A stretch of DNA of 64,000 bases from an uncultured Clostridia bacterium. Its GTDB lineage: Bacteria; Bacillota; Clostridia; Christensenellales; Aristaeellaceae. The translations under genes and the position numbers were made by a program. The notes beneath the pieces were generated by a model. The model had not been told where the DNA came from. It worked only from the letters and a program-made list of their open reading frames with translations, and did no database searches. This document shows positions 35,918-44,162 of this stretch, piece by piece; positions within the stretch are counted from its first letter, which is position 1; every line of letters begins with the position of its first letter. The stretch lies in contig CAKTXR010000007.1 in NCBI GenBank assembly GCA_934631025.1, forward strand, positions 1 through 64,000, in the 5' to 3' direction.

Positions 35918-36023
35918 TTGTGGAAGGACGCTGCGTGTTGCAGCAATGCGGATTTACAGAGCGAGCCTGCGGCGCGGTTTGCGCAGAGATTTTGCGTTGT
36001 GCGTATGCGCCGTGGAGGATTTG
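35918..36023. other. Spacer between convergent operons
   Basis: Part of the 318-bp gap between 35852 and 36171. I see nothing beyond the flanking terminators. Confidence 0.4.
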
Positions 36024-36066
36024 TGATAATAAAAGCGCTTCGTCCGAACAGGGGGCGAAGCGCTTT
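36024..36066 (-). terminator. Terminator of the lctD-etfBA operon
   Basis: AAAGCGCTTCG/CGAAGCGCTTT 11-bp stem followed on the minus strand by TATTATC. It lies 105 bp past the stop. Confidence 0.75.
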
Positions 36067-36170
36067 GGCGATTGAGCGGGGCGGAGGAAGCCGCCGTTAT
36101 AAGCGCGGATTGCAAGGCGCGTGTATATGCGGACGTTCAGCCGCTGGCCGACGACGGCCCGCGCCGCGCT

Positions 36171-38012
36171 CTATCCGAGCCTTTCCAGCATGGCGCGCAG
36201 GAAGCAGCCGCAGTCGGCGATCACACCATAGCGCGCGTAATCGAATATCGGCGCGTCGGGATCGGTGTTGACCGCGATAACGCTTTTCGCCGCCACGCCC
36301 GCCATGTGCTGCATCGCGCCCGAAATCCCCAGCGCGATGTAGATTTTCGGCGCGACCGTCTTGCCCGTCTGCCCGACCTGCCGCGCGTAGGGCATGATCT
36401 CCGCGTCCACCAGCGGCCGGCTGGAGGACAGCGCGCCGCCCAGCCTTTCGGCCAGCTTTTCGGCCAGCGCGATGTTCTCAGCGCCGCCGACGCCCTGTCC
36501 GACCGACACGAGAATATCCGCCGCGCCGATGTCCGCGCCCTTTTCGCGGGCGATGCGCTCGATCAGCATAACCGGACTTTGCGCGCCGCAGGGCTGCTCG
36601 AATATGATCCGGCAGGGGCGCTCAGTCTTACGCGCGGGCACGGGGAACACGCGCGGGCGCACAGTCGCCATCTGCGGGCGCGCGTCCGGACAGACGATCG
36701 TCGCCATCAGGTGCCCGCCGAACGCCGGCCGCGTCTGCATGAGCAGCTTCGTTTCGGGATCGACCGCGAGGAAGGTGCAGTCGGCGGTCAGGCCGGTGTT
36801 CAGCCGCGCAGCCAGACGCGGGGCGAGCGAGCGCCCCAGCGCCGTCGCGCCCAGCAGCAGTGCCGAGGGTTTGTACTTTTTGATGAGCGCTTCCAGCTCG
36901 CCGGTCAGCGTCAGCGCATCGGCGCTTTTGAGCGATTCGCCGCACACGGCCAGCACAGCGTCCGCGCCGCTCTCGCACAGCGCTTCGAATACGCCGCTTT
37001 CGGGACGCGCGCCTGCATAGACCGCGACCACCTGTGCGTCCATTGCGGTTTTCAGCCGCGCCGCTTCGCCGATCAGCTCGAACGAAACGCCGCGTACGCC
37101 GTTTTCCTGCCCCTCGCAGAACACCCACAGCCCGCCCGCGCGGATTTCTTTGTCGTTCAGTGCGAGCTTTGCGCTTTTTTGCGCATTTTCCGGCTTTTGA
37201 CCGGCGCTTGCGGCGGCTTCGGCTCTGCCCGTCAGAAACGGCGCGAGCGCGGATTCGATCAGCGCGCCGGCCTGCTCGTCGATCGAGCCGGTCAGGAAAT
37301 CGCACTTCCGCGCAATGACCGGCCGCTCGCTTTTGATCACGCGCGTGCGCGAACCCTTCAGGCCGACCGCTTCGGGCGCAACGCCCAGCGCTTCACGGTT
37401 CAAAACGCGCACATCGGCTTCCTCGCCGCGCAGAATTCCTGCGATGGAGGGCAGGCGCGGCACGTTGATCTCCTTGAGCACGGTGACGAGCGCGGGCAAC
37501 GGCACACTCGCGCGCTCATAGCCGTCGTCGGTCAGGCGGCGCACGGTGAGCACGCCGTTTTCGAGCGATTCGACGCGCGTCACGTCGCTCACATGGGGGA
37601 TGTGCAAAAGCTCTGCCAGCATCGGCGGCACCTGCGCGGTATCGCCGTCGGTGGCCATGCGTCCGCATAGTATGAGGTCGGGCCGGCCGCTCTTCGCCAT
37701 GGCGGCGGCCAGCGCGCGGGCGGTGGCGATGGTGTCCGCGCCGGCGAAAGCGCGGTCGGAGAGGAGACAGGCCTCATCCGCGCCCACGGCGATCACGCGC
37801 CTGAGCATTTCGGAAACAGTCGGTATGCCCATGCTGAGGGCGGTGATATGTCCGCCGAAGCGCGATTTCAGGCGCACGGCTTCCTCGACGGCGAACGCGT
37901 CGAAGGGATTGAGGATGGATTCCGCGCCCTCGCGGATGACGGTGTGGGTGACCGGATCGAGACGCGTTTCGTTCGACGCGGGCACCTGTTTGACACAGAC
38001 GCAGATGTTCAT
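36171..38012 (-). CDS. Fused electron transfer flavoprotein, EtfB-EtfA in one chain
   Basis: 613 aa. Residues 1-255 are EtfB: MNICVCVKQVPAS, ILNPFDAFAVEEAVRLK and GRMATDGDTAQVPP (118-130). The DGDTAQV motif is characteristic of the bifurcating/FixA-type group rather than the mitochondrial type. An Ala/Glu/Gln/Lys-rich linker (about 260-290) leads into EtfA (about 290-613). EtfA has the C-terminal FAD domain with SRPLVDA (531-537), RQVGQTGKTVAPKIYIALGISGAMQH and NTDPDAPIFDYARYGVIAD. The two subunits are normally separate genes. GGAGG precedes the ATG. It starts 3 bp after an LctD-like dehydrogenase gene, which should be its redox partner. No extra ferredoxin domain is seen. Confidence 0.93.
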   Translation of the reverse strand: MNICVCVKQVPASNETRLDPVTHTVIREGAESILNPFDAFAVEEAVRLKSRFGGHITALSMGIPTVSEMLRRVIAVGADEACLLSDRAFAGADTIATARALAAAMAKSGRPDLILCGRMATDGDTAQVPPMLAELLHIPHVSDVTRVESLENGVLTVRRLTDDGYERASVPLPALVTVLKEINVPRLPSIAGILRGEEADVRVLNREALGVAPEAVGLKGSRTRVIKSERPVIARKCDFLTGSIDEQAGALIESALAPFLTGRAEAAASAGQKPENAQKSAKLALNDKEIRAGGLWVFCEGQENGVRGVSFELIGEAARLKTAMDAQVVAVYAGARPESGVFEALCESGADAVLAVCGESLKSADALTLTGELEALIKKYKPSALLLGATALGRSLAPRLAARLNTGLTADCTFLAVDPETKLLMQTRPAFGGHLMATIVCPDARPQMATVRPRVFPVPARKTERPCRIIFEQPCGAQSPVMLIERIAREKGADIGAADILVSVGQGVGGAENIALAEKLAERLGGALSSSRPLVDAEIMPYARQVGQTGKTVAPKIYIALGISGAMQHMAGVAAKSVIAVNTDPDAPIFDYARYGVIADCGCFLRAMLERLG

Positions 38013-38015
38013 GCT

Positions 38016-39599
38016 CTATTCCTCCGATATGACGTTGCCGGGGCCGAGCAGCCCCCTGGGGTCGAAGGCGCGCTTGAGCGCGGAAAGCTCGCGCATTTTG
38101 TCCGCGCCGTACATGATGAGCGCCAGCTTTTTCTTGATCTTGCCCGCGCCGTGCTCGGCGGAGATGCTGCCGCCCATGCGATGTACGTCCCGCGCCCACT
38201 TTTCGAAGATGCAGTGGCCCTCCTCATATTCGGCTTTCGTGCGCGCGAGTATGTTCGGGTGGACGTGGTTCTCGCCGATGTGGCCGAATATGATCCACTG
38301 GAGATTCGTCTGCATGAGATCGTGCTTGTAGATGTGGAACAGCTCGTCGAAATGCCGGTCGTCCACGGCCATGTCGGTGGAGAGTATCGTGATGCACGGC
38401 TCATTTTTGCGGTTTTCTTCGACGATCAGGTCGATGGTCTCGGGCACGGTGTGGCGGAAGAAGAGCAGCTTTTCCAGCTCCGTTTTGTCGCGCGCCACCC
38501 ATGTGCGCTCGATGTCGCCGCCGACGGCCTGTATCACCGCCGAAAGCGCGCGCAGCACCGGAATCATCTTATCGGGATCGTCGTCGTTAAACTCGACGTA
38601 GACGGCGCAGTTGTAGTTCTCGGGCAGCTCCTGAAGCTGGTGAAAGGCCGGCGTGACCGCCTTCTGCCGCACCACCATGTCCAGCGCATTTTTGTTGAAA
38701 AACTCGATCGACGCGGGCTTGTGGGCAAAATCCGGCACGCCCGCGTCGGAATGCCCCTTCATGGCGCGGACATAGGCGAGCGCGTTTTCATCGTCCGGAA
38801 AGAACGCCGTCAGTCCCCACAAATGCCGCGGCGCGTCCATGAGCTTCAGCTCCAGCTCTGCGATCACGCCCAGCGTGCCCTGGCTGCCCATGAACAGATC
38901 GACGAGATCCATGTTTTCGCGGATGAAGAAGCCCGCGTCCTTGATGGGCGGCGTGTCGAAGGAGGGTAACTCGCACTCGAAGATCGTTTCGTCCTCGCAG
39001 GCAAAGCGCACATGGCGGCCGTCGGCTTTGTCGCGCCCGCGTATGAGGGAAGCGATGCGTCCGTCGGCGAGCACGACGCGCAGCGCGTTTATGTGCGCGC
39101 GGGTGCAGCCGTAGAGGAACGAGCGCGCTCCGCAGGCGTTGCAGGAGGCCATGCCGCCGAGGCTGGCGGTCGGCTCGGTCGGGTCGGGGGAGAAGAACAG
39201 CGCGCCGGGCTTTACGGCTTTCAGCGTGTCGAGAGATGCTTCGTCCCAGCCGCGCACGTCGAAGCTCTTGGTTTCAAGCGCCTTTCTCAGCTGCGTGAGC
39301 AAAAGCCCCGGCTGAACGCGCAGATAATATTCGCCCTGCTCGCCGCGTCTCAGGCCGAGGATTCTGTTCATGCGCTGAAGGTTTAAGGCCAGTCCGCGCG
39401 CGGGGCTTGCGCCGCCGGCCAGTCCGGTCAGGCCGCCCTGCGCGGTGAGCGGCACGTCGTGATCGGCGCACCAGCGGATGGCGCTGCTGATTTCCTCGGC
39501 GCTGGTCGGGAAGGCGATATACTCGGCCGCGCCCATGACGCGCGATTCGTCCGAGAGATAGCGCTCGTCGCCGGGCGTTATTTTTCTGATGAGTTCCAA
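38016..39599 (-). CDS. FAD-binding 2-hydroxyacid dehydrogenase (LctD/GlcD-like)
   Basis: 527 aa. A PCMH-type FAD domain (about 15-250) has AFPTSAEEISSAIRWC, LTAQGGLTGLAGGASP, PGALFFSPDPTEPTASLGGM and GSQGTLGVIAELELKL. The C-terminal FAD-oxidase domain has FGHIGENHVHPNIL and GGSISAEHGAGKIKKK. This is the GlcD/D-lactate dehydrogenase family. Immediately upstream of an ETF gene, it resembles LctD of the electron-confurcating lactate dehydrogenase complex. It is longer than typical (about 465 aa). The start is TTG 39599 with GGAGG 10 nt upstream. The substrate is probably a 2-hydroxy acid such as lactate (inference). Confidence 0.85.
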   Translation of the reverse strand: MELIRKITPGDERYLSDESRVMGAAEYIAFPTSAEEISSAIRWCADHDVPLTAQGGLTGLAGGASPARGLALNLQRMNRILGLRRGEQGEYYLRVQPGLLLTQLRKALETKSFDVRGWDEASLDTLKAVKPGALFFSPDPTEPTASLGGMASCNACGARSFLYGCTRAHINALRVVLADGRIASLIRGRDKADGRHVRFACEDETIFECELPSFDTPPIKDAGFFIRENMDLVDLFMGSQGTLGVIAELELKLMDAPRHLWGLTAFFPDDENALAYVRAMKGHSDAGVPDFAHKPASIEFFNKNALDMVVRQKAVTPAFHQLQELPENYNCAVYVEFNDDDPDKMIPVLRALSAVIQAVGGDIERTWVARDKTELEKLLFFRHTVPETIDLIVEENRKNEPCITILSTDMAVDDRHFDELFHIYKHDLMQTNLQWIIFGHIGENHVHPNILARTKAEYEEGHCIFEKWARDVHRMGGSISAEHGAGKIKKKLALIMYGADKMRELSALKRAFDPRGLLGPGNVISEE

Positions 39600-39614
39600 A
39601 GCGTGTTTTCCTCC

Positions 39615-39643
39615 TTTTCATTCGCCGACGGGTGTGCTATAAT
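39615..39643 (+). promoter_or_regulatory. Promoter of the aminotransferase gene
   Basis: TTTTCA, 17 bp, TATAAT, in the 91-bp divergent spacer with lctD. Confidence 0.65.
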
Positions 39644-39690
39644 TGAATCGACCCAATATACAAGCGATTCTTTGAAAGGCGGCCTGTCGG

Positions 39691-40932
39691 ATGGACGGAA
39701 ATAATTTGAACGCGCTGATCGAGCGCTATGAGGAGTTTAAGGCGCGGGGGCTGCATCTGGATATGTCGCGCGGCAAGCCGGAAGCGCGCCAGCTCGATCT
39801 GTCGCTGCCCATGCTGGCACCGATGGACAATTTCATCTGTGAGGACGGCGTGGACGCGCGCAATTACGGCGATCCGACCGGCATCCCCGAGGCGAAGCGC
39901 CTTTTCGGCGCGCTGCTGGGCGTGCCGGCGGAGCAGGTGATCGTGGGCGGCAATTCGAGCATCAACATGATCCACGACGCGCTCACCCGCGCGATCATCA
40001 ACGGCCCCATGCCGGGCGATACGCCGTGGGGCAGGCTGACGGGCGTAAAGATCCTCTGCCCCGTGCCGGGCTACGACTGGCATTTCGCCATGTGCGAGAC
40101 GCTTGGGCTGATCCCCGTGCCCGTGCCCACGAACGACGAAGGGCCGGATATGGATCAGGTCGAGGCGCTCGTGCGCGATCCGCTGGTCAAGGGCATGATC
40201 TGCGTGCCCATGTACGGCAACCCCTCGGGCGTGACGTTCTCGGACGCGGTGGTCGACCGGCTGGCCGCCATGGAGACGGCGGCGGAGGATTTTCGCATCA
40301 TCTGGGACAACGCCTACTGCGTGCATCATCTCTATCCCGACCGGCGCGACCATCTCAAAAATATGTACGAGGCCTGCGCGGCGGCGGGACATCCCGACCG
40401 CGTGCTGATGTTCACATCCACATCGAAGATCACCTTTGCGGGCGGCGGCGTGGCGGCCATGGCGGCCAGTCCAGCCAACATCGCGCGGCACGCGGCGCTG
40501 CTCACCTATCAGCTGGTGTGCTATGACAAGGTCAATCAGCTGAGGCACGCGCGCTTTCTGCCCGATTTGAACGCCGTCGAAAGGCACATGGCGCGTCAGG
40601 CGGAGATCATCCGCCCGAAGTTCGACTATGTGCTCTCGGTGATGGAAAAGGAGCTTTCCGGCGTGGCGGCGTGGAGCCGGCCGAACGGCGGCTACTTCAT
40701 CTGCTTCAAGGCCCCGCGCGGCTGCGCCCGGCGCATCGTGCAGCTGTGCGCCGACGCGGGCGTTGTGCTCACTCCGGCGGGCGCGCCTTTCCCCGGCGGC
40801 CGAGACCCCGAGGACAGCACGCTGCGCATCGCCCCGACTTATCCCGACATGGAGGAGCTGAAGCAGGCGATGGAGCTGTTCGTGATCGCCGTGCTGCTGG
40901 CCGATGCGGGCCGCGCGCCCAGCCGGTTCTAG
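39691..40932 (+). CDS. Class I-like aminotransferase (aspartate aminotransferase type, PF12897-like)
   Basis: 413 aa. It is PLP-dependent, with the Schiff-base lysine in TSTSKITFAGGGVA (about 248). Other features are LHLDMSRGKPEARQLDLS, ARNYGDPTGIPEAKRLF, VGGNSSINMIHDAL, CPVPGYDWHF, CVPMYGNPSGVTFSD, IIWDNAYCVHHLY and, near the end, RPNGGYFICFKAP. This fits the Actinobacteria/Firmicutes group of aspartate aminotransferases that resemble MocR C-terminal domains. The amino acid specificity is a family inference. AAAGGCGG precedes the ATG. It is divergent from lctD-etfBA. Confidence 0.88.
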   Translation: MDGNNLNALIERYEEFKARGLHLDMSRGKPEARQLDLSLPMLAPMDNFICEDGVDARNYGDPTGIPEAKRLFGALLGVPAEQVIVGGNSSINMIHDALTRAIINGPMPGDTPWGRLTGVKILCPVPGYDWHFAMCETLGLIPVPVPTNDEGPDMDQVEALVRDPLVKGMICVPMYGNPSGVTFSDAVVDRLAAMETAAEDFRIIWDNAYCVHHLYPDRRDHLKNMYEACAAAGHPDRVLMFTSTSKITFAGGGVAAMAASPANIARHAALLTYQLVCYDKVNQLRHARFLPDLNAVERHMARQAEIIRPKFDYVLSVMEKELSGVAAWSRPNGGYFICFKAPRGCARRIVQLCADAGVVLTPAGAPFPGGRDPEDSTLRIAPTYPDMEELKQAMELFVIAVLLADAGRAPSRF

Positions 40933-41090
40933 CGCTTTGATGAAATCCCGCTGGCGCTTCCTGCCGCGAATCGGGCGGAAGGCCCGGCGCTCAAGTTCAG
41001 GGGGGATATGCGCCGCTGGGAAAGCCGTGCGCCTGATTTCGCTGTCGCCGCGTCCCGCGCGGCCCGTTCTGAAAAAAGCCGTCCTATTGC

Positions 41091-41130
41091 AAACATCCCG
41101 GGCCACCGTTGAGCGCCGGGATGTTTTTTT
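41091..41130. terminator. Terminator between the aminotransferase and the ABC operon
   Basis: AACATCCCGG/CCGGGATGTT perfect stem followed on the plus strand by TTTTT; the minus side has only TTTGC. Confidence 0.8.
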
Positions 41131-41133
41131 CGC

Positions 41134-41922
41134 TTAGCCCTTTACGGAATAGCTTTCGAGGAAGCGGCGGGTGCGCTCGTTGGCGGGGTGATCGATCACG
41201 TCGGCGGCGCGGCCGTATTCCACGACGACGCCCTTGTCCATGAACAGCACGTCGTCGGCCACCTGACGGGCGAACTGCATCTCGTGCGTGACGATGACCA
41301 TTGTGGTGTTGCGCGCGGCGAGCGAGCGGATGACATTGAGCACTTCGCCGGTCAGCTCGGGATCGAGCGCGCTGGTCGGCTCGTCGAAGCAGAGTATGTC
41401 CGGATTGAGCGCCAGCGCCCGCGCGATGGCCACGCGCTGCTGCTGGCCGCCGGAGAGCTGATGCGGATAGTTGTCCATGCGCGTCTCCAGCCCGACGCTC
41501 TTGAGCAGCGCGCGGCCGTTCTCGTGAATTTCATCGAGTATGGCCTTTTTATTCGCCTTGTAGTCGGGGCGCTCTCTGGCGAGGATTTCTCCAGCCAGCA
41601 CGACGTTCTGGAACGCCGTGTACTGCGGGAAGAGGTTGAAGGACTGGAACACCAGCCCGAAGTGCAGCCGGTTTTTGCGGATCTCGGCGGGCTTGAGCGC
41701 GCCCGTGGCGGCCGCGTCGAAGATCACGTTGCCGCCGACGCGGATCACGCCCTGATCCGGCGTTTCGAGATAGTTCAGGCAGCGCAGCAGCGTGGTCTTG
41801 CCGCTGCCCGAGGAGCCGATGATCGCCAGCGACTCGCCCTTTTCCATGGAAAAGCTGATGTCTTTGAGCACCTCGACCGAGCCGAAGCGCTTGCCCAGAT
41901 TGTTGACCTCGAGGATCGCCAT
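41134..41922 (-). CDS. Polar amino acid ABC transporter, ATP-binding subunit
   Basis: 262 aa of the GlnQ/HisP type. Walker A GSSGSGKTTLLR (about 37-48), Q-loop FQSFNLFPQYTAFQNV, signature LSGGQQQR, Walker B ILCFDEPTSALDPE and switch VTHEM. It powers uptake through the permease encoded 32 bp upstream. GGGAGA precedes the ATG. It is the last gene of the three-gene operon. Confidence 0.95.
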   Translation of the reverse strand: MAILEVNNLGKRFGSVEVLKDISFSMEKGESLAIIGSSGSGKTTLLRCLNYLETPDQGVIRVGGNVIFDAAATGALKPAEIRKNRLHFGLVFQSFNLFPQYTAFQNVVLAGEILARERPDYKANKKAILDEIHENGRALLKSVGLETRMDNYPHQLSGGQQQRVAIARALALNPDILCFDEPTSALDPELTGEVLNVIRSLAARNTTMVIVTHEMQFARQVADDVLFMDKGVVVEYGRAADVIDHPANERTRRFLESYSVKG

Positions 41923-41954
41923 GACGTTTTTTCTCTCCCTTCAAAAGGCTTTTC

Positions 41955-42593
41955 TCAGCAGCGGAAATAGTCCATCTTGCGCTCGATGCGGCTCAGGATG
42001 ACGGTCAGCAGGCCGTTGAAAATCAGGAAATACAGTCCGGTGGAGAACAGCGGCCCGATGAGACCCTTCTTCGTGTAGCGCTCGGCCACCATGATGATCT
42101 CCGCCACGCCGATGACGCGGGAGAGCGCAGTGTCCTTGGCCAGCGTGATGACCTCGTTGCCCATGGAGGGCGTGATGCGCTTGACCACCTGAAGCAGCAC
42201 CACGCGGAAAAACGTCTGCGGGCGCGTGAGTCCCAGCACAGCGCCGGCCTCATACTGCCCCTTGGGGATGCTTTCGATGCCGCCGCGGTAGATCTCGGAG
42301 AAATACGCGGCGTAGTTGATGACGAAGGCGATCAGCGTGGCCATCATGCGGTTGCGGATGGGCGTGTCGAAGAGCAGACCCGGCGCGTACATGATGACGA
42401 AGAGCTGGAGCATCAGCGGCGTGCCGCGGATGACGCACACAAACGCCTTGGTCAGCCAGCGCAGCGGCGAGAAGCGGGACATGGAGCCCAGCGTGATGAT
42501 CAGTCCAAAGGGAATGGCCAGCGCCAGCGTCCAGAAGAATATGACGATGTTTTCATAAAAGCCGCCCATCAGCGCCTTTGCGATCTCAAGCAT
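41955..42593 (-). CDS. Polar amino acid ABC transporter, permease subunit
   Basis: 212 aa with about five membrane segments. It carries the EAA loop typical of HisM/GlnP permeases (GQYEAGAVLGLTRPQTFFRVVLLQ) and IRGTPLMLQLF near the first helices. ATG 42593 has AAAGGATG 7 nt upstream and is preferred over an ATG six codons earlier that overlaps this site. It lies 190 bp after the binding-protein gene, behind a hairpin that probably lowers its expression. Confidence 0.93.
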   Translation of the reverse strand: MLEIAKALMGGFYENIVIFFWTLALAIPFGLIITLGSMSRFSPLRWLTKAFVCVIRGTPLMLQLFVIMYAPGLLFDTPIRNRMMATLIAFVINYAAYFSEIYRGGIESIPKGQYEAGAVLGLTRPQTFFRVVLLQVVKRITPSMGNEVITLAKDTALSRVIGVAEIIMVAERYTKKGLIGPLFSTGLYFLIFNGLLTVILSRIERKMDYFRC

Positions 42594-42732
42594 GGGGCAC
42601 ATCCTTTCCATCGAGTCCGCTTTTTGCGAAAATTCGATATGAGAAACAGTATAGGCTCAAGTGCGAGCCTTCTCAAGCAGCGTTTTGCGGTTTATTGCGA
42701 TAAATTTTGAAAAGGAAGAAACAGCAACCGAA

Positions 42733-42760
42733 CCAGGCCGCGCGCGGGGGCGGGGCCTGG
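42733..42760 (-). terminator. Intra-operon attenuator hairpin
   Basis: CCAGGCC/GGCCTGG stem just after the binding-protein stop, without a strong T-run. Its place suits partial termination or 3'-end stabilisation giving excess binding protein over permease. Confidence 0.45.
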
Positions 42761-42783
42761 CTGAAAATCGAGGGGAAGGCGCG

Positions 42784-43620
42784 TTATTCCGCGTCCACGG
42801 ACACCAGCATATCGGTCAGGCCGTACTTCTCGGCGATCTGGGCGACGGTGCCGTCCTTGGTCAGCTCGATAATGGCGTTGTTGACCAGCTCGGTGACGTC
42901 GCTGCCCACGCGGAAGCCGATGCCGTACTCCTGCAGGCCGAAGTTGTTGTCCAGATTGACGGTCAGATCGTCGTAATCGGTGCCCTCGCCGACCATGGCC
43001 AGCGCGCACACGCTGTCGACCAGCGCGACGTCCGCGATGCCGCTCTTGACTTCCATCAGCGCCTTGGCCATGGAATCGACGGCGGTGTAGTTCGCATCCT
43101 TGAAGTATTCGGCGGCGCTCACAACCACGGTGTCGTCGTCCGCGATGGTGCCCTGCAGCTTGCCCTCGCCGGTGGAGCCCTGCTCGGCCACGACGTACTT
43201 GCCGGAAATGTCGGCCATGATTTCCTCTTCCTTATCGGCCTTCATGACCATCGCCTGCGTGTTGTACAGGTAGGGGCGGGACATGCTCATGTTCTGCTTG
43301 CGCTCCTCGGTGATGCACATGCCGTTCCAGATCGCGTCGATGTTCTTGGAGTTCAGCTCGATCTCCTTGGAATCCCAGTTGATCTCGATGAATTCGACCT
43401 CAACGCCCAGCTTTTCGAACGTGGCCTTGGCCAGCTCGGTGTCAAAGCCGATCAGCTCGTTGTTTTCGTCGTAATAGTTGATCGGGGCGAACAGCGTGAT
43501 GCCGATCGTGATCTTGCCCTTGCCCTTGATGTATTCCCAGTCGGATTCGCTCTCGGCCATCGCCGCGCCCGCGGAGAAAACCATCATCAGTACCAGAACC
43601 ATGCACAGCAGCTTTTTCAT
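42784..43620 (-). CDS. Polar amino acid ABC transporter, substrate-binding protein
   Basis: 278 aa. The signal peptide is MKKLLCMVLVLMMVFSAGAA followed by MAES; cleavage after AMA is likely. There is no lipobox cysteine at the junction (the only early Cys is at position 6), so it seems not to be a lipoprotein. The mature SBP_bac_3 domain has GKITIGITLFAPINYYDENNE, IGFDTELAKA, DAIWNGMCITEERKQ and a C-terminal DGTVAQIAEKYGL. The exact amino acid is unknown. GAGGAGG precedes the ATG, and the gene has a strong promoter (43687-43715). It is the first gene of the operon. Confidence 0.93.
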   Translation of the reverse strand: MKKLLCMVLVLMMVFSAGAAMAESESDWEYIKGKGKITIGITLFAPINYYDENNELIGFDTELAKATFEKLGVEVEFIEINWDSKEIELNSKNIDAIWNGMCITEERKQNMSMSRPYLYNTQAMVMKADKEEEIMADISGKYVVAEQGSTGEGKLQGTIADDDTVVVSAAEYFKDANYTAVDSMAKALMEVKSGIADVALVDSVCALAMVGEGTDYDDLTVNLDNNFGLQEYGIGFRVGSDVTELVNNAIIELTKDGTVAQIAEKYGLTDMLVSVDAE

Positions 43621-43686
43621 TGTTTTGTCCTCCTCAAATTTGCTTGATTGATTTATCACTGCACTGCGGTGAATCAACTTGACCAT

Positions 43687-43715
43687 ACTATACCACTGTA
43701 GCACGCTAAAGTCAA
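43687..43715 (-). promoter_or_regulatory. Promoter of the amino acid ABC operon
   Basis: Minus strand TTGACT, 17 bp, TATAGT. Confidence 0.85.
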
Positions 43716-43737
43716 TAGCCTTTTTGTGAATTAACAT

Positions 43738-44089
43738 ACGTTATACAAAGCGGGCGGGATCGATGCGGGCGCGGAGGAAATTGCTTCTATACTATGTTGT
43801 GGGAGGGGGCTTTTGAGGCGCTGGCCGTGCGGGGCGGGAGATGCATGCTTTTTCGCCGTGGCGGTGTGCGCCGGGGGCAGGGCGCGCGTTGAGATTGCGC
43901 GGCGAGAGAACGACACGGGGTGGTTGAAACTGCTTTTTTCGCAGGGCGGCGGCGCGGGCGGGCTGTTCGGGAATCGGCGGAGCTGGCCGGGCTGCGGCTG
44001 GTTCGGGCGCGCGGCGGCTGTGCGATCGGGCTATTTTGCGCCGCGGCGTATTGTTGGGACGCGAAAGGCGACATTTCGGCGCGTTTGTG
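43738..44089. other. GC-rich spacer between divergent transcription units
   Basis: G-rich on the plus strand. Open frames on both strands lack ribosome sites and family resemblance. I see no repeat, RNA or operator I can support. Confidence 0.4.
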
Positions 44090-44118
44090 TTGCGCGGCGC
44101 GCGGCAATCTGATATGAT
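44090..44118 (+). promoter_or_regulatory. Possible flotillin promoter
   Basis: TTGCGC, 17 bp, TATGAT. The -35 is weak. Confidence 0.4.
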
Positions 44119-44162
44119 AGACGCGTCGGATGAACACAGGGAAGAACGAAGGAGGAGAATCA

